A DNA stretch of 64,000 bases from Bacteroidota bacterium (GCA_023461035.1 JAEWOD010000033.1:53572-117571); one strand, 5' to 3'. Shown: positions 42,274-51,786, counted from the first letter of the stretch. Numbers and translations: made by a program. Notes: a model not told the origin generated them from the sequence alone.

Positions 42274-44196
42274 TTAATTAATCTCCATTTCTTTGAGGAT
42301 GCGATTTCTTAAATCTTCCATTTTCATTTCTCCCAAATCTTCTCCTCCGTGTTTTCGCACTGAAACCGTTCCGTTTTCTGCCTCTTTCTCGCCTACAATC
42401 AACATATACGGAATCTTCTTCATCTCTGCATCACGGATTTTTTTACCCGTTTTTTCGTTGCGAGAATCAATCAGCCCGCGAATATCGTGATTTTCTAAGA
42501 ATTGTGAAAGTTTTTCAGCATATTCTTGATATTTCTCACTGATAGGCAGGATGATAAAGATATCCGGCGTCAACCAAAGCGGGAAATTTCCGGCCGTGTG
42601 TTCCAATAAAATCGCTACGAATCTTTCCATCGAACCAAATGGTGCGCGATGGATCATCACCGGCGTATGTGCCTGGTTGTCAGAACCTATATAGCTCAAT
42701 TCAAATCGTTCCGGTAAATTATAGTCCACCTGAATCGTTCCCAACTGCCATTTTCTACCCAAAGCATCTTTGACCATAAAATCTAATTTAGGGCCGTAAA
42801 AGGCTGCTTCTCCATATTCTACCACGGTTTTTAATCCTTTTTCAGTGGCCGCCTGCATGATGGCGCTCTCTGCTTTTTCCCAATTTTCATCTGAACCGAT
42901 GTATTTTTCTCTGTTGTCCGGATCACGAAGTGAAACCTGGGTTACAAAATCTTCAAATCCAAGCGAACTAAATACATACAAAACCAAATCAATTACATTT
43001 TTGAATTCATCCAACAACTGATCGGGCGTACAAAATAAATGCGCATCATCCTGTGTAAAACCTCGAACACGTGTCAATCCATGTAACTCACCACTTTGTT
43101 CATATCTGTAAACCGTTCCGAATTCCGCATAGCGCTTTGGTAAATCACGGTATGACCATTGTGCTGATTTATAAATTTCGCAGTGATGCGGGCAGTTCAT
43201 CGGTTTTAATAAAAATTCTTCTCCTTCGTTGGGTGTATGAATCGGTTGGAAGCTGTCTTTTCCATATTTATCCCAATGACCGGAAGTCACATATAGTTCT
43301 TTTGCTCCTATGTGTGGTGAAATTACCATTTCATATCCGGCTTTTTGCTGGGCTTTCATTAAAAATGCTTCCAGTTTTCTCCGCAAAGCAGCTCCTTTTG
43401 GTAACCAAAGCGGCAAACCTTGTCCGACTTTATCGGAAAATGTAAAAAAACCTAATTCTTTTCCTAACTTTCGGTGGTCGCGTTTTTTCGCTTCTTCCAA
43501 AAGATTCAGATAATCGGTCAGATCTTTTTGTTTTGGAAAAGAAATTCCGTAAACACGCACCAATTGCTTGTTTTTTTCATCGCCTCGCCAATACGCTCCG
43601 GCTGCATTCAGGATTTTTACCGCTTTTACAATTCCTGTGTTGGGAATATGACCTCCACGGCACAAATCGGTAAAATTATCGTGCGAACAAAATGTGATTT
43701 GTCCGTCTTCTAAATTTTCAATCAGTTCGGTTTTGTATTCATTCCCGGCATACTCTTTCAGAGCTTCGGCTTTGGAAACAGGATACAATTTAAATTCGGC
43801 TTTTTTCTGGGCATTTTCAAGCATTTTTTTCTCCACTTTTTCAAAATCTTTTTCCTGAAAAGTTTCGTCCCCGAAATCTACATCATAGTAAAATCCGTTT
43901 TCGATAGCCGGCCCTATGGTCAATTTCGCATTGGGATAAAACTCCATGATGGCCTGCGCCAAAAGATGGGCAGAAGAGTGCCAGAATGCCTTTTTTCCCA
44001 TGTCATCATTCCACGTCAACAGCTGAACGGTAGCGTCGGTGGTGATAGGCGTGACAGTTTCAACTTGTTCGCCGTTTACCAATGCGGATATGACATTTCG
44101 AGCCAATCCTTCGCTGATGCTCAATGCAATTCCCATCGGAGTGATTCCGCTTTCGTATTGCCTGATGCTCCCGTCCGGAAGTGTAATGTTGATCAT
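42274..44196 (-). CDS. thrS: Threonyl-tRNA synthetase
   Basis: 640 aa, full length. N-terminal TGS domain (1-61, MINITLPDGSIRQYESG), the editing domain with HSSAHLLAQAI (about residue 74) and LCRGGHIPNTG, the catalytic core with KPMNCPHHCEIY (zinc Cys near 333) and VRGFTQDDAHLFC, and a C-terminal anticodon-binding domain. It attaches threonine to tRNA-Thr. First gene of the operon; a -7 box lies at 44218-44225. Divergent from the CoA-transferase gene. Confidence 0.97.
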   Translation of the reverse strand: MINITLPDGSIRQYESGITPMGIALSISEGLARNVISALVNGEQVETVTPITTDATVQLLTWNDDMGKKAFWHSSAHLLAQAIMEFYPNAKLTIGPAIENGFYYDVDFGDETFQEKDFEKVEKKMLENAQKKAEFKLYPVSKAEALKEYAGNEYKTELIENLEDGQITFCSHDNFTDLCRGGHIPNTGIVKAVKILNAAGAYWRGDEKNKQLVRVYGISFPKQKDLTDYLNLLEEAKKRDHRKLGKELGFFTFSDKVGQGLPLWLPKGAALRRKLEAFLMKAQQKAGYEMVISPHIGAKELYVTSGHWDKYGKDSFQPIHTPNEGEEFLLKPMNCPHHCEIYKSAQWSYRDLPKRYAEFGTVYRYEQSGELHGLTRVRGFTQDDAHLFCTPDQLLDEFKNVIDLVLYVFSSLGFEDFVTQVSLRDPDNREKYIGSDENWEKAESAIMQAATEKGLKTVVEYGEAAFYGPKLDFMVKDALGRKWQLGTIQVDYNLPERFELSYIGSDNQAHTPVMIHRAPFGSMERFVAILLEHTAGNFPLWLTPDIFIILPISEKYQEYAEKLSQFLENHDIRGLIDSRNEKTGKKIRDAEMKKIPYMLIVGEKEAENGTVSVRKHGGEDLGEMKMEDLRNRILKEMEIN

Positions 44197-44217
44197 TTTA
44201 ATTTATTTAAAGAGGTG

Positions 44218-44225
44218 CAAATTTA
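44218..44225 (-). promoter_or_regulatory. -7 box (TAAATTTG) of the thrS operon
   Basis: Perfect TAnnTTTG on the minus strand, 21 bp before the thrS ATG; -33 not obvious. Confidence 0.5.
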
Positions 44226-44253
44226 CGATTTTTAGTGAGATTAATCAGTTAAT

Positions 44254-44284
44254 TTTAACAAGTAAAAAGGTCTTTTTAAATTTG
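44254..44284 (+). promoter_or_regulatory. Promoter of the CoA-transferase gene
   Basis: TTTA at 44254-44257, 19-bp spacer, TAAATTTG at 44277-44284. The -7 box ends 8 bp before the ATG, so the RNA would begin within a few bases of the start codon, and the GGAGG at 44284-44288 would lie outside it or at its very end. Confidence 0.6.
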
Positions 44285-44292
44285 GAGGAACT

Positions 44293-45570
44293 ATGGAGAA
44301 TTACAAATATATTTCAGGGGAAGAAGCTGTTCAGATCGTCAACAGCGGTGACAGGGTTTTTGTGCATGGAAGCGCGGCGACACCTTTGTTTTTATTGAAC
44401 TTATTATTAAAACGAGCCGGAGAAATTTCCGATGTGGAAATCGTTTCCATCAGTATGTTTGGAGAAATCGACTGGAAACAACCCGGCGTGACAGATAGTT
44501 TTTATCTGAATTCGCTATTTGTTTCTTCCAACATTCGTGAATGGGCAAACAGCTCTCAAGGCCGTTATGTGCCGATTTTTCTGAGTGAAATTCCGCTTTT
44601 GTTTACCAATGGCTATTTGCCTTTGGACGTAGCTATCGTACAGGTTTCACCACCGGACGAACATGGTTTTTGCAGTTTGGGAACTTCGGTTGATGCGGCT
44701 TGGGCGGCAGTTCGGACAGCAAAAAAAGTAATTGCACAAGTCAATCCGATGATGCCGAGAACCTTGGGCGACTCGCCGGTTCACAGTTCTAAATTCACCG
44801 CCATGGTTTGGCATGAAAATGAATTACCGGTGGTGGATTATGGAGAAAAAACGACCGATATAATTCAAAAAATAGGACAGAACGTTGCCAGTCTGATTGA
44901 AGATGGTTCTACTTTACAAGCGGGAATCGGAGCAATTCCGGATGCGGTTTTGAGTTGTTTGGGAAATCATAAAAATTTAGGGGTGCATACCGAAATGTTT
45001 TCGGACGGTGTAATTCCGTTGATTGAGTCAGGTGTTGTGAATAATGAAAAGAAGAAGGTTCTCCGTGGCAAAACGGTGACGTCTTTCGTTGCCGGAACCA
45101 AAAAAGTCTATGATTTTGTTCACAATAATCCAAGCATGTCGTTTATGAATGTTTCATTTGTAAACGACTCGGGAACCATCCGCCAGAATCCGAAAGTGGT
45201 AGCGATCAACAGTGCGTTGGAAGTGGATTTGACAGGGCAGATTTGTTCGGACTCCATCGGTACTTATCAATATTCGGGCATCGGCGGACAGATGGATTTC
45301 ATGCGGGGAGCCGCGCTGTCAAAAGGCGGAAAACCGATTATTGCGATTCCTTCCGTTACCAATAAAGGTATTTCGAGAATTACTCCTTTCTTGAAACAAG
45401 GTGCCGGAGTCGTAACCACAAGAGGCCATGCGCATTACATCGTGACAGAATACGGAATTGTGAATCTGTATGGAAAAAATCTGGAACAGCGTTCTAAATT
45501 ATTGATTTCCATTGCCCATCCGGATCATAGGGAGGAATTGGAGAAAGCGCATTTTGAACGGTTTGGATGA
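44293..45570 (+). CDS. Acetyl-CoA hydrolase / 4-hydroxybutyrate-type CoA transferase
   Basis: 425 aa. The family motifs VQVSPPDEHGFCSLGTSVD, LQAGIGAIPDAVLSCL, and NLGVHTEMFSDGVIPL are present; the Glu in HTEMFSDG is the expected acyl-CoA-carrying catalytic residue. QYSGIGGQMDFMRGA and VTEYGIVNLYGKN at the C-terminus complete the pattern. The family transfers CoA between short-chain acids or hydrolyses acetyl-CoA; specificity cannot be read from motifs. Convergent with the lptF/G gene with no gap. Confidence 0.9.
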   Translation: MENYKYISGEEAVQIVNSGDRVFVHGSAATPLFLLNLLLKRAGEISDVEIVSISMFGEIDWKQPGVTDSFYLNSLFVSSNIREWANSSQGRYVPIFLSEIPLLFTNGYLPLDVAIVQVSPPDEHGFCSLGTSVDAAWAAVRTAKKVIAQVNPMMPRTLGDSPVHSSKFTAMVWHENELPVVDYGEKTTDIIQKIGQNVASLIEDGSTLQAGIGAIPDAVLSCLGNHKNLGVHTEMFSDGVIPLIESGVVNNEKKKVLRGKTVTSFVAGTKKVYDFVHNNPSMSFMNVSFVNDSGTIRQNPKVVAINSALEVDLTGQICSDSIGTYQYSGIGGQMDFMRGAALSKGGKPIIAIPSVTNKGISRITPFLKQGAGVVTTRGHAHYIVTEYGIVNLYGKNLEQRSKLLISIAHPDHREELEKAHFERFG

Positions 45571-46665
45571 TTAAGCCCTCGCCCGTTTCATATAAAAATA
45601 AGCCGTCAAGACTCCAAACAAAACATTCGGCCCCCAAGCCGCGACAAAAGGCGAAACATATCCTTGGGTCGAATACGTCAGCGAAATCTGGTTAAAAAAG
45701 ATATAGACAAATGCCAGAATAATCCCCAATGCCAGGTTTAATCCTATTCCGCCTCTTCGCTTTTGCGAAGAAAGTGAAAGCGCCAAAAGCGTCAGAATGA
45801 AGGTAGAAAAAGGAGAGCTGTTCCGTTGGTGGAGTTCATTCATATACGCATTTACACTGGCTGAGCCTTTGAACTTTTGTTTTTGGATGAAGTCATTTAA
45901 TTCGATTGAATTCATCGTTTCGGCTACATAACCTTCCGGTAAAATCTCATCCGGAGTAGCCTTAAACGTTCGTTTCATCGTTATCTGATACCCCAAACTA
46001 TCCCTGAAACCGGATTTTACACTTCGTATATACGCATTTCGCAAGATATAAACCGAATCTTTTTCGTCCCAATTAAAAGAAGAGGCGATGATTTGATATT
46101 TCAGTTTTTCCTTTTCAAATTCCTGAAAAACAAAGCTGGTTCCCCGTTTTTGGACGCGGTCATAATTCTGCGCAAAAATATATTCGTCAGGCGAAATTTG
46201 AGAAGAAATTTTTTGGCGCTCATAGTATTCGCCCTTTTTTGAATTGCTTAAAAGATATTCATACTGATACGTATTCTTTTTAATATTTGCCCATGGCAAT
46301 GCAAAATTATTGACAAATAATGCCACAATTGCAATTCCCGCTGCCACCCAAATATAGGGTTTTGTCAAACGGTAAAAGCTGATTCCACCCGCTTGCGCCG
46401 CCACAAACTCTGTCTGCATCGTCAATCGGGAAGTAAAATAAATCACCGAAATAAAAACCGCAACCGGAAGAAATGTATTGACCAGCCAAACCGCCCAGAA
46501 CGGATAAAAATGAATCATCGCTTCCAATGGCGTAGAACCATTATCTTCAATTCGTGCCAATTTCTGGCTCAAATCGATGATCACCGCAATAGCAGAAAGA
46601 ATAATCACCATAAAAAAGAAGGTGCTTATAAAGTTTCGGGCGATATATTTATCGAATATTTTCAA
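45571..46665 (-). CDS. LptF/LptG-family permease (LPS export)
   Basis: 364 aa. Topology of the YjgP/YjgQ family: three N-terminal helices (FISTFFFMVIILSAIAVIID onward), a large periplasmic beta-jellyroll domain of about 150 residues (SQISPDEYIFAQNYDRVQKR...), and three C-terminal helices ending FYMKRARA. LptF and LptG form the membrane part of the LptB2FG transporter that extracts LPS from the inner membrane. Which of the two this is cannot be told; the partner is not in the window. The gene sits just after tgt, as in many Flavobacteriia, with its own -7 box at 46692. Confidence 0.88.
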   Translation of the reverse strand: MKIFDKYIARNFISTFFFMVIILSAIAVIIDLSQKLARIEDNGSTPLEAMIHFYPFWAVWLVNTFLPVAVFISVIYFTSRLTMQTEFVAAQAGGISFYRLTKPYIWVAAGIAIVALFVNNFALPWANIKKNTYQYEYLLSNSKKGEYYERQKISSQISPDEYIFAQNYDRVQKRGTSFVFQEFEKEKLKYQIIASSFNWDEKDSVYILRNAYIRSVKSGFRDSLGYQITMKRTFKATPDEILPEGYVAETMNSIELNDFIQKQKFKGSASVNAYMNELHQRNSSPFSTFILTLLALSLSSQKRRGGIGLNLALGIILAFVYIFFNQISLTYSTQGYVSPFVAAWGPNVLFGVLTAYFYMKRARA

Positions 46666-46691
46666 GTATCAATTTTCTTTTTAATTGAACA

Positions 46692-46699
46692 CAAAAGTA
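46692..46699 (-). promoter_or_regulatory. -7 box (TACTTTTG) of the LptF/G gene
   Basis: Perfect TAnnTTTG on the minus strand, 26 bp before the ATG at 46665. Confidence 0.45.
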
Positions 46700-46745
46700 C
46701 TCAGATTTAATGGGACACTGAGGCACTCAAAGTGTTACTGCTATG

Positions 46746-47876
46746 TTACAATCTCTGTTTAAGTTTCGGAACAACCTGATTTTTCCATTCATTGAAATCC
46801 CCCTCTAAAATATGTTTTCTTGCGGTTTGTACCAAATCCAAATAGAAAGCTAAATTATGAACCGATGCAATTTGTTTTCCCAAATATTCTTCGGCTACAA
46901 ATAAATGACGGACATAAGCTTTGGAATATTCTTGATCCACATAACTTGTTCCCGATTCGTCCAAAGCAGAAAAATCATCTTTCCATTTGGCATTTTTCAT
47001 ATTCATCACACCGTTCCAGGTAAAGAGCATTCCATTTCTTGCATTTCGCGTTGGCATCACACAATCAAATTGATCCACACCCAGCGCAATGCACTCTAAA
47101 ATATTCCACGGCGTTCCCACTCCCATCAAATACCGTGGTTTTTCTTTTGGCAAAATATCCGTTACCAAATCGGTAATTTCATACATGACCTCTTCCGGCT
47201 CACCAACACTTAGTCCGCCGATGGCATTTCCATCCGCTCCGAAATCAGCCACAAATCCGGCTGATTCTTTACGTAAATCACGAAAAGAATTTCCCTGAAC
47301 AATCGGATAAAGGGTTTGTTCGTAGCCATACAAAGCCGGATTTTCATTGAGCCAGGTTCTACAACGTTCCAGCCAACGATGCGTAACCTGCATGGCTCGT
47401 TTGGCGTCTTTGTATTCGGCCGGAATTCCCGTCAGCTCATCAAAAGCCATGATGATATCTGCCCCGATGTTTCGTTGGATTTCCATCGAATATTCCGGTG
47501 AAAACATATGATACGAACCGTCTATATGCGATTTGAACCGAACACCTTCTTCAGAGACCTTTCTTCTGTCCGAAAGCGAATAAACCTGAAATCCGCCACT
47601 GTCAGTTAAAATAGGCCGATCCCAATTCATGAATTTATGCAAGCCGCCGGCCTGGTTTAAAATCCCCGTTCCCGGACGCAGGTAAAGATGATAAGTATTT
47701 CCCAAAATAATCTGGGCCTTTATGTCTTCTTTTAATTCGCGTTGGTGAACCGATTTTACGCTGGCAACTGTCCCGACAGGCATAAAAATAGGCGTTTGGA
47801 TTTCTCCGTGTGCGGTGAAAATAGTTCCGGCTCTCGCTTTGGAATTTGGATCGTTTGCTTGAATTTCAAATTTCAT
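46746..47876 (-). CDS. tgt: tRNA-guanine transglycosylase lacking the zinc cysteines
   Basis: 376 aa from the ATG at 47876; the frame extends to 47903, but that start is upstream of the -7 box at 47882-47889. Catalytic features: DSGGFQVYSLSD and MAFDELT with the two catalytic Asp, GGLSVGEP, and FDCVMPTRNARNGMLFT. It exchanges guanine at position 34 of tRNAs for preQ1. The zinc site of most bacterial Tgt proteins (C-x-C-x2-C before NYSRAYLRHL) is replaced here by GTSYVDQEYSKAYVRHL, with Gly, Ser and Asp in place of the three Cys; the fourth ligand His in VHNLAF remains. Similar loss is, as I recall, general in Bacteroidota. Confidence 0.93.
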   Translation of the reverse strand: MKFEIQANDPNSKARAGTIFTAHGEIQTPIFMPVGTVASVKSVHQRELKEDIKAQIILGNTYHLYLRPGTGILNQAGGLHKFMNWDRPILTDSGGFQVYSLSDRRKVSEEGVRFKSHIDGSYHMFSPEYSMEIQRNIGADIIMAFDELTGIPAEYKDAKRAMQVTHRWLERCRTWLNENPALYGYEQTLYPIVQGNSFRDLRKESAGFVADFGADGNAIGGLSVGEPEEVMYEITDLVTDILPKEKPRYLMGVGTPWNILECIALGVDQFDCVMPTRNARNGMLFTWNGVMNMKNAKWKDDFSALDESGTSYVDQEYSKAYVRHLFVAEEYLGKQIASVHNLAFYLDLVQTARKHILEGDFNEWKNQVVPKLKQRL

Positions 47877-47881
47877 CGGTG

Positions 47882-47889
47882 CAAAGATA
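47882..47889 (-). promoter_or_regulatory. -7 box (TATCTTTG) of tgt
   Basis: Perfect TAnnTTTG ending 5 bp before the tgt ATG, so the transcript is probably leaderless or nearly so. It also rules out the longer tgt frame. Confidence 0.6.
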
Positions 47890-47967
47890 TTTGAAATCTG
47901 CATACTTAAATTCTTAAATTCGGGTTAAAACTTATTATCAGATGAATCTTCTCGGATGAATTTGATT

Positions 47968-47975
47968 TATTTTTG
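47968..47975 (+). promoter_or_regulatory. -7 box (TATTTTTG) of the mscS-dacB unit
   Basis: Fits TAnnTTTG, 16 bp before the ATG at 47992; no good -33. Confidence 0.45.
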
Positions 47976-47991
47976 CAAAAATTCGATTTAA

Positions 47992-48810
47992 ATGAATCTT
48001 AAAAGATTTGAATGGCTTATAGATGAAGCCGTAAAATTTGGTATTCAGATATTCGTTGCTCTGTTGATTTTAGGTGTTGGTTTCTGGCTAACATCCAAAA
48101 TAATAAACATCATCCGAAAAAGGATGATTAAACGGAATCTGGATCCGTCTATCCGCGAATTTACGCTTCCTATCATCAATTTACTTTTAAAATTGATGGT
48201 TATTCTTTCGGCGATCAATGCCGTTGGAATTCAGATTACATCCTTTGCTGCAATTTTGGCCGGTTTGGCCGCCGGAATCGGTTTGTCGCTTCAGGGAAGT
48301 TTGTCCAATTTTGCCGGTGGACTCTTAATCATTTTATTCAAACCCTTTAAGGTGGGGGATTACATCGAAGCTTTAAGTCACTCAGGCACAGTTGAGTCCA
48401 TAAGTATTTTATACACAACGATTGTAAATGACCGTCAACAAGTAGTAACCTTGCCAAATTCCAGTGTGCTTAACAATCCGGTTGTCAATTATTCCGTTAA
48501 AGATACTAGAAGGTTGGATCTGAAAATCAGTTTGTCTTACAATGAGGATATTGAAAAGGCACAGAATTTAATTCGTCAAATGTTAGAAAAAGAACCTGCT
48601 ATTTTAAAAGATAAAAATATAATGGTCGAAATAGGCGAATTAACAGATAGCCGAGTAAATTTCATCGTCAGAGCGTTTACAAAAAGACAAGATTATTGGG
48701 AAACACATTTCAAATTGATGAAAGAAATGAAACAGCTTTTTGACGAAAATGGAATTTCCATATCCAACCCTCCTTCAGATATAATCATTAAAACCGAAAA
48801 GACAGAATAA
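47992..48810 (+). CDS. Small-conductance mechanosensitive channel (MscS family)
   Basis: 272 aa, the short MscS form. Three N-terminal helices (FGIQIFVALLILGVGFWLTS; FTLPIINLLLKLMVILSAI; and the pore helix AAILAGLAAGIGLSLQGSLS), then the beta domain with FKPFKVGDYIEA and VTLPNSSVLNNPVVNY, and a C-terminal alpha/beta domain. It opens on membrane stretch to release solutes during hypo-osmotic shock. The dacB gene starts at the base after its stop codon. Confidence 0.95.
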   Translation: MNLKRFEWLIDEAVKFGIQIFVALLILGVGFWLTSKIINIIRKRMIKRNLDPSIREFTLPIINLLLKLMVILSAINAVGIQITSFAAILAGLAAGIGLSLQGSLSNFAGGLLIILFKPFKVGDYIEALSHSGTVESISILYTTIVNDRQQVVTLPNSSVLNNPVVNYSVKDTRRLDLKISLSYNEDIEKAQNLIRQMLEKEPAILKDKNIMVEIGELTDSRVNFIVRAFTKRQDYWETHFKLMKEMKQLFDENGISISNPPSDIIIKTEKTE

Positions 48811-50076
48811 ATGAAGAATTATTCATTGGGATTCCTATTTATAATTTTAAGCCAAATGGTTCACGCCCAAACTTCGGACTGGGTGAAAAATCATTTTGAA
48901 TCCGATTTTTATAAAACCCAGTTTTCCGGTTTTTATCTATATGATCCGGTAGCCAAAAAGGTTTTGGAAAATTATAACGGTGAGAAATATTTCACACCGG
49001 CTTCAAACGTCAAAATTCTATCTCTTTATAGTGCTTTAAAGGTTCTTCCGGACTCTATCCCTGCGCTTCGATATCAGCAAAAAGATGGGAATTTATATAT
49101 CGAAGGTCTGGGTGACCCGACTTTTTTGCATCCCGAATTCAAATCTGTAACCCGCGCTTTGGACTTTCTGAAAAAAGAGCCAGGAAACATTTATTTGCAT
49201 TGGGGAAAATTTGAAGGAACCCGTATGGGATTGGGCTGGTCATGGGAAGATTATGAAAAATATTATTCGCCCGAGCGAAGTGAATTGCCGTTATATGGAA
49301 ACATGGCCACGGTGAAAAAAGGAAAGTCAGGGCCATCTGCTTTTCCGCTGACGCTGGCAGATTCTGTCGAATATGAAGAAAGCTTGTTCAGCCGCGATTT
49401 TTATGACAATAAATTTAAGGTCGGTTCCCGAAATGGTGCTTCTACAAAAGTTCCTTTTGTCGTAAAAGATGAGCTGATTCGCCAAATGCTTTCTGATGCC
49501 GTAGGAAAAGAAGTCTTTTTGACCGATAAAGATCTGCCGAAATCTGCCAAAACTCTTTTTAGCGTCCCTTCCGATTTGGTTTATAAACGGATGATGGAAG
49601 TGAGTGATAATTTTTTGGCAGAGCAAATTCTCTTAATGGTTTCTGCCCAAATTTCCGGTTCTATGAGTTCGGAAAAAGCAATCCAATATATACAATCCAA
49701 ATATTTAAAAGGAATGCCGCAAGAGCCTGTTTGGGTGGACGGCTCCGGCCTTTCCCGATACAATCTTTTTTCTCCGCAGGACATGGCGTTTGTGCTCGAA
49801 AAATTGTACAATGAATTTCCGCAGGAACGTTTGTTTAAAATCTTTGCTATCGGAGGACGAACCGGAACACTGAAAGGAAATTATGGTGGCAAAACACCTT
49901 ATGTTTATGCCAAATCGGGTACGCTCTCAAACAATTATTGTCTCAGCGGATATGTAAAAACAAACTCTGGTAAAGTGCTTATTTTCAGCATCATGAACAA
50001 CCATTACCAGAAAGAAAACTGGCAGGTACGCCAACAAACCCAGAAATTATTGGAATATGTACGGGATAATTATTAA
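48811..50076 (+). CDS. dacB: D-alanyl-D-alanine carboxypeptidase/endopeptidase (PBP4, S13 family)
   Basis: 421 aa. Signal peptide MKNYSLGFLFIILSQMVHAQ; penicillin-binding motifs S-x-x-K in FTPASNVKIL (about 60-66), S-x-N in DGSGLSRYN, and K-S/T-G in YAKSGTLSN (about 367). S13 enzymes trim peptidoglycan stem peptides or cut crosslinks in the periplasm. Directly adjacent to mscS (no gap), so co-transcribed; both relate to cell-wall integrity. Convergent with a lipoprotein gene. Confidence 0.92.
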   Translation: MKNYSLGFLFIILSQMVHAQTSDWVKNHFESDFYKTQFSGFYLYDPVAKKVLENYNGEKYFTPASNVKILSLYSALKVLPDSIPALRYQQKDGNLYIEGLGDPTFLHPEFKSVTRALDFLKKEPGNIYLHWGKFEGTRMGLGWSWEDYEKYYSPERSELPLYGNMATVKKGKSGPSAFPLTLADSVEYEESLFSRDFYDNKFKVGSRNGASTKVPFVVKDELIRQMLSDAVGKEVFLTDKDLPKSAKTLFSVPSDLVYKRMMEVSDNFLAEQILLMVSAQISGSMSSEKAIQYIQSKYLKGMPQEPVWVDGSGLSRYNLFSPQDMAFVLEKLYNEFPQERLFKIFAIGGRTGTLKGNYGGKTPYVYAKSGTLSNNYCLSGYVKTNSGKVLIFSIMNNHYQKENWQVRQQTQKLLEYVRDNY

Positions 50077-50190
50077 CGTCAGTTCGACATAAAATTCTTT
50101 ATATCTACCTATTTAATTGCTGTTTAAATTTTTTCGAAATACAGCAAAACCATGAATTGGAATTAACACCAAGGGAATATAGGGTTTTGG

Positions 50191-50907
50191 TTAATAGACT
50201 TCCACTATTTTATAAACATAGTCTACTTCATTAAATAATACTTCGGTCTTTGTAATAAACTGTTCTTCATCGTATTGGTTGGAACATTCATAATTAGTAT
50301 TATTGTTATAGATATTTCTTACCGGGTATTTTGAAAATGGCATCGCAATATCAAGTGAATTAATTTGGATAATATATAGGTATAGGGAAATAGAATTTGT
50401 ATTATAAAGAGCTCCTTTTTTTTGTGTATCAAATTCATATCCCCAACTTTCATCATTACCATTTACAGGCTCTCTTCTAAAATCTTTTAAATCCCCTAAT
50501 TCATTCACTGTAAAATAAAAACTACTTCCATTTAACAGTCCGTTACTGTAGGAATACGTGAGTGTGTTTGGGTTATAGTCTACCTCGTAATTATAATCGT
50601 TTTTATCAAATGAGTTTAGAACTCCGTCTCCATTGTAATAAAATTGATACGTATCTTCTTGAGCATTTTGAACATGAGAAATCCTTGAAATTTTTTCATT
50701 TTCGTAAGTAAATGTATAAATAGCGTCTAAAATTCTAATGCTCTCAATTAAATAGTCTTCGTTATAACTAACAGTGTATGAGTTTCCTTGATACACAAAG
50801 TAATCAACTAATTGTCTTTTTTCCGGGGGGACTCCTTCGTCATCGTTTTTACAAGCACTAGAACAAATAATCAGGGAAATAAACAAAATCTTATTGATAA
50901 GTTTCAT
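50191..50907 (-). CDS. Predicted lipoprotein of unknown function
   Basis: 238 aa. Signal peptide with lipobox (MKLINKILFISLIICSSACK, Cys at residue 19) followed by KNDDEG, an acidic start typical of surface-exposed Bacteroidota lipoproteins. The body has repeated Tyr-rich beta stretches (YTVSYNEDYLIESIRI, YTFTYENEKISRISHV, YQFYYNGDGVLNSFDK, YTYSYSNGLLNGSSFY), resembling YD-repeat/DUF4595-type extracellular proteins. No enzyme motif. Monocistronic. Confidence 0.75.
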   Translation of the reverse strand: MKLINKILFISLIICSSACKNDDEGVPPEKRQLVDYFVYQGNSYTVSYNEDYLIESIRILDAIYTFTYENEKISRISHVQNAQEDTYQFYYNGDGVLNSFDKNDYNYEVDYNPNTLTYSYSNGLLNGSSFYFTVNELGDLKDFRREPVNGNDESWGYEFDTQKKGALYNTNSISLYLYIIQINSLDIAMPFSKYPVRNIYNNNTNYECSNQYDEEQFITKTEVLFNEVDYVYKIVEVY

Positions 50908-51025
50908 CTTAAAATATTTGACCCAAAACTCTAAAAATGAGATCAGATGATAAAGTGGCTTTTGACAAATTGCGGAGTTGAATTGATGAAAAGTGGAATA
51001 ATGTTTTTTAAGGATAAGAAATTTT

Positions 51026-51099
51026 GAGCTTGTTTAAATTTAGCAAGAATTCTTTAAGAGCCATAAAAACATATTTCGGTAAAATTTAAAAAGGCTCTT
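51026..51099. repeat. GAGCC repeat element, short copy at the cmk 3' end
   Basis: Left end GAGCTTGTTTAAATTTA, right end TAAAATTTAAAAAGGCTCTT, with CTTTAAGAGCC between. It shares the block TTCTTTAAGAGCC and CATATTTCGGTAAAATTTAA (or TATATTTCGG) with the element at 53215-53428 but lacks its interior. It touches the cmk stop codon and can fold as a terminator-like hairpin (AAGAGCC/GGCTCTT). Confidence 0.75.
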
Positions 51100-51782
51100 T
51101 ATTTCAAATTCGCTATAATTTCCAACACTTTTTCCAGTGTTTCCTGTGGCGTAAGTTGTCCATTGTCCAGCAAAACAGCGTCCTCTGCTTGTTTTAACGG
51201 AGAAATCAGTCGTGTAGAATCTAAATAATCCCGATCCGAAATGTTTTGGAAGACTTCTTCATAAGTCGCCGGATTTTCCGTTTTCAATAATTCTTCATAT
51301 CGTCGTTTGGCGCGTTCTTCCGGCGAAGCATTCAGAAAAATTTTCAAATCGGCATCGGGAAAAACGGTGGTTCCTATGTCACGGCCATCCATCACGATTC
51401 TTTTCTTTTTTCCCATTTTACGCTGTAAGGCAACGGCAAAATCACGGACTTCAGGAATTTTTGCAATCAGACTCACTTTGGAAGAAATTTCCATGACCCG
51501 GATTTTTTCTTCAACATTTTCACCATTCAGAAAGATTTCATTTTTACCTGATTCAGGATTGAATTCGAAGTGAATATCCAAAAAATCCAATTGCGGAAGA
51601 AATTCGGCTTCATTTACAAAATCACCTTGTATCATGCCATTTTCCATAGCATACAGCGTTATAGCGCGGTACATAGCGCCACTGTCTATGTGTATATATC
51701 CGAGTTTTTTGGCCAATAATTTGGCGAGCGTACTCTTTCCCGTGGACGAAAATCCGTCAATGGCTATGATGAGATCCTGCAT
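51099..51782 (-). CDS. cmk: Cytidylate kinase
   Basis: 227 aa. P-loop GFSSTGKSTLAKLLA (residues 10-24), CMP-binding IDSGAMYRAITLYA, and GRDIGTTVFPDADLKIFLNA. It phosphorylates CMP and dCMP. The -7 box TAAATTTG ends 4 bp before the ATG, suggesting a leaderless mRNA. Next to porQ on the same strand, the usual pairing in T9SS-bearing Bacteroidota, though separated here by a GC-rich repeat (51831-52000). Confidence 0.96.
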   Translation of the reverse strand: MQDLIIAIDGFSSTGKSTLAKLLAKKLGYIHIDSGAMYRAITLYAMENGMIQGDFVNEAEFLPQLDFLDIHFEFNPESGKNEIFLNGENVEEKIRVMEISSKVSLIAKIPEVRDFAVALQRKMGKKKRIVMDGRDIGTTVFPDADLKIFLNASPEERAKRRYEELLKTENPATYEEVFQNISDRDYLDSTRLISPLKQAEDAVLLDNGQLTPQETLEKVLEIIANLK

Positions 51783-51786
51783 TCGA

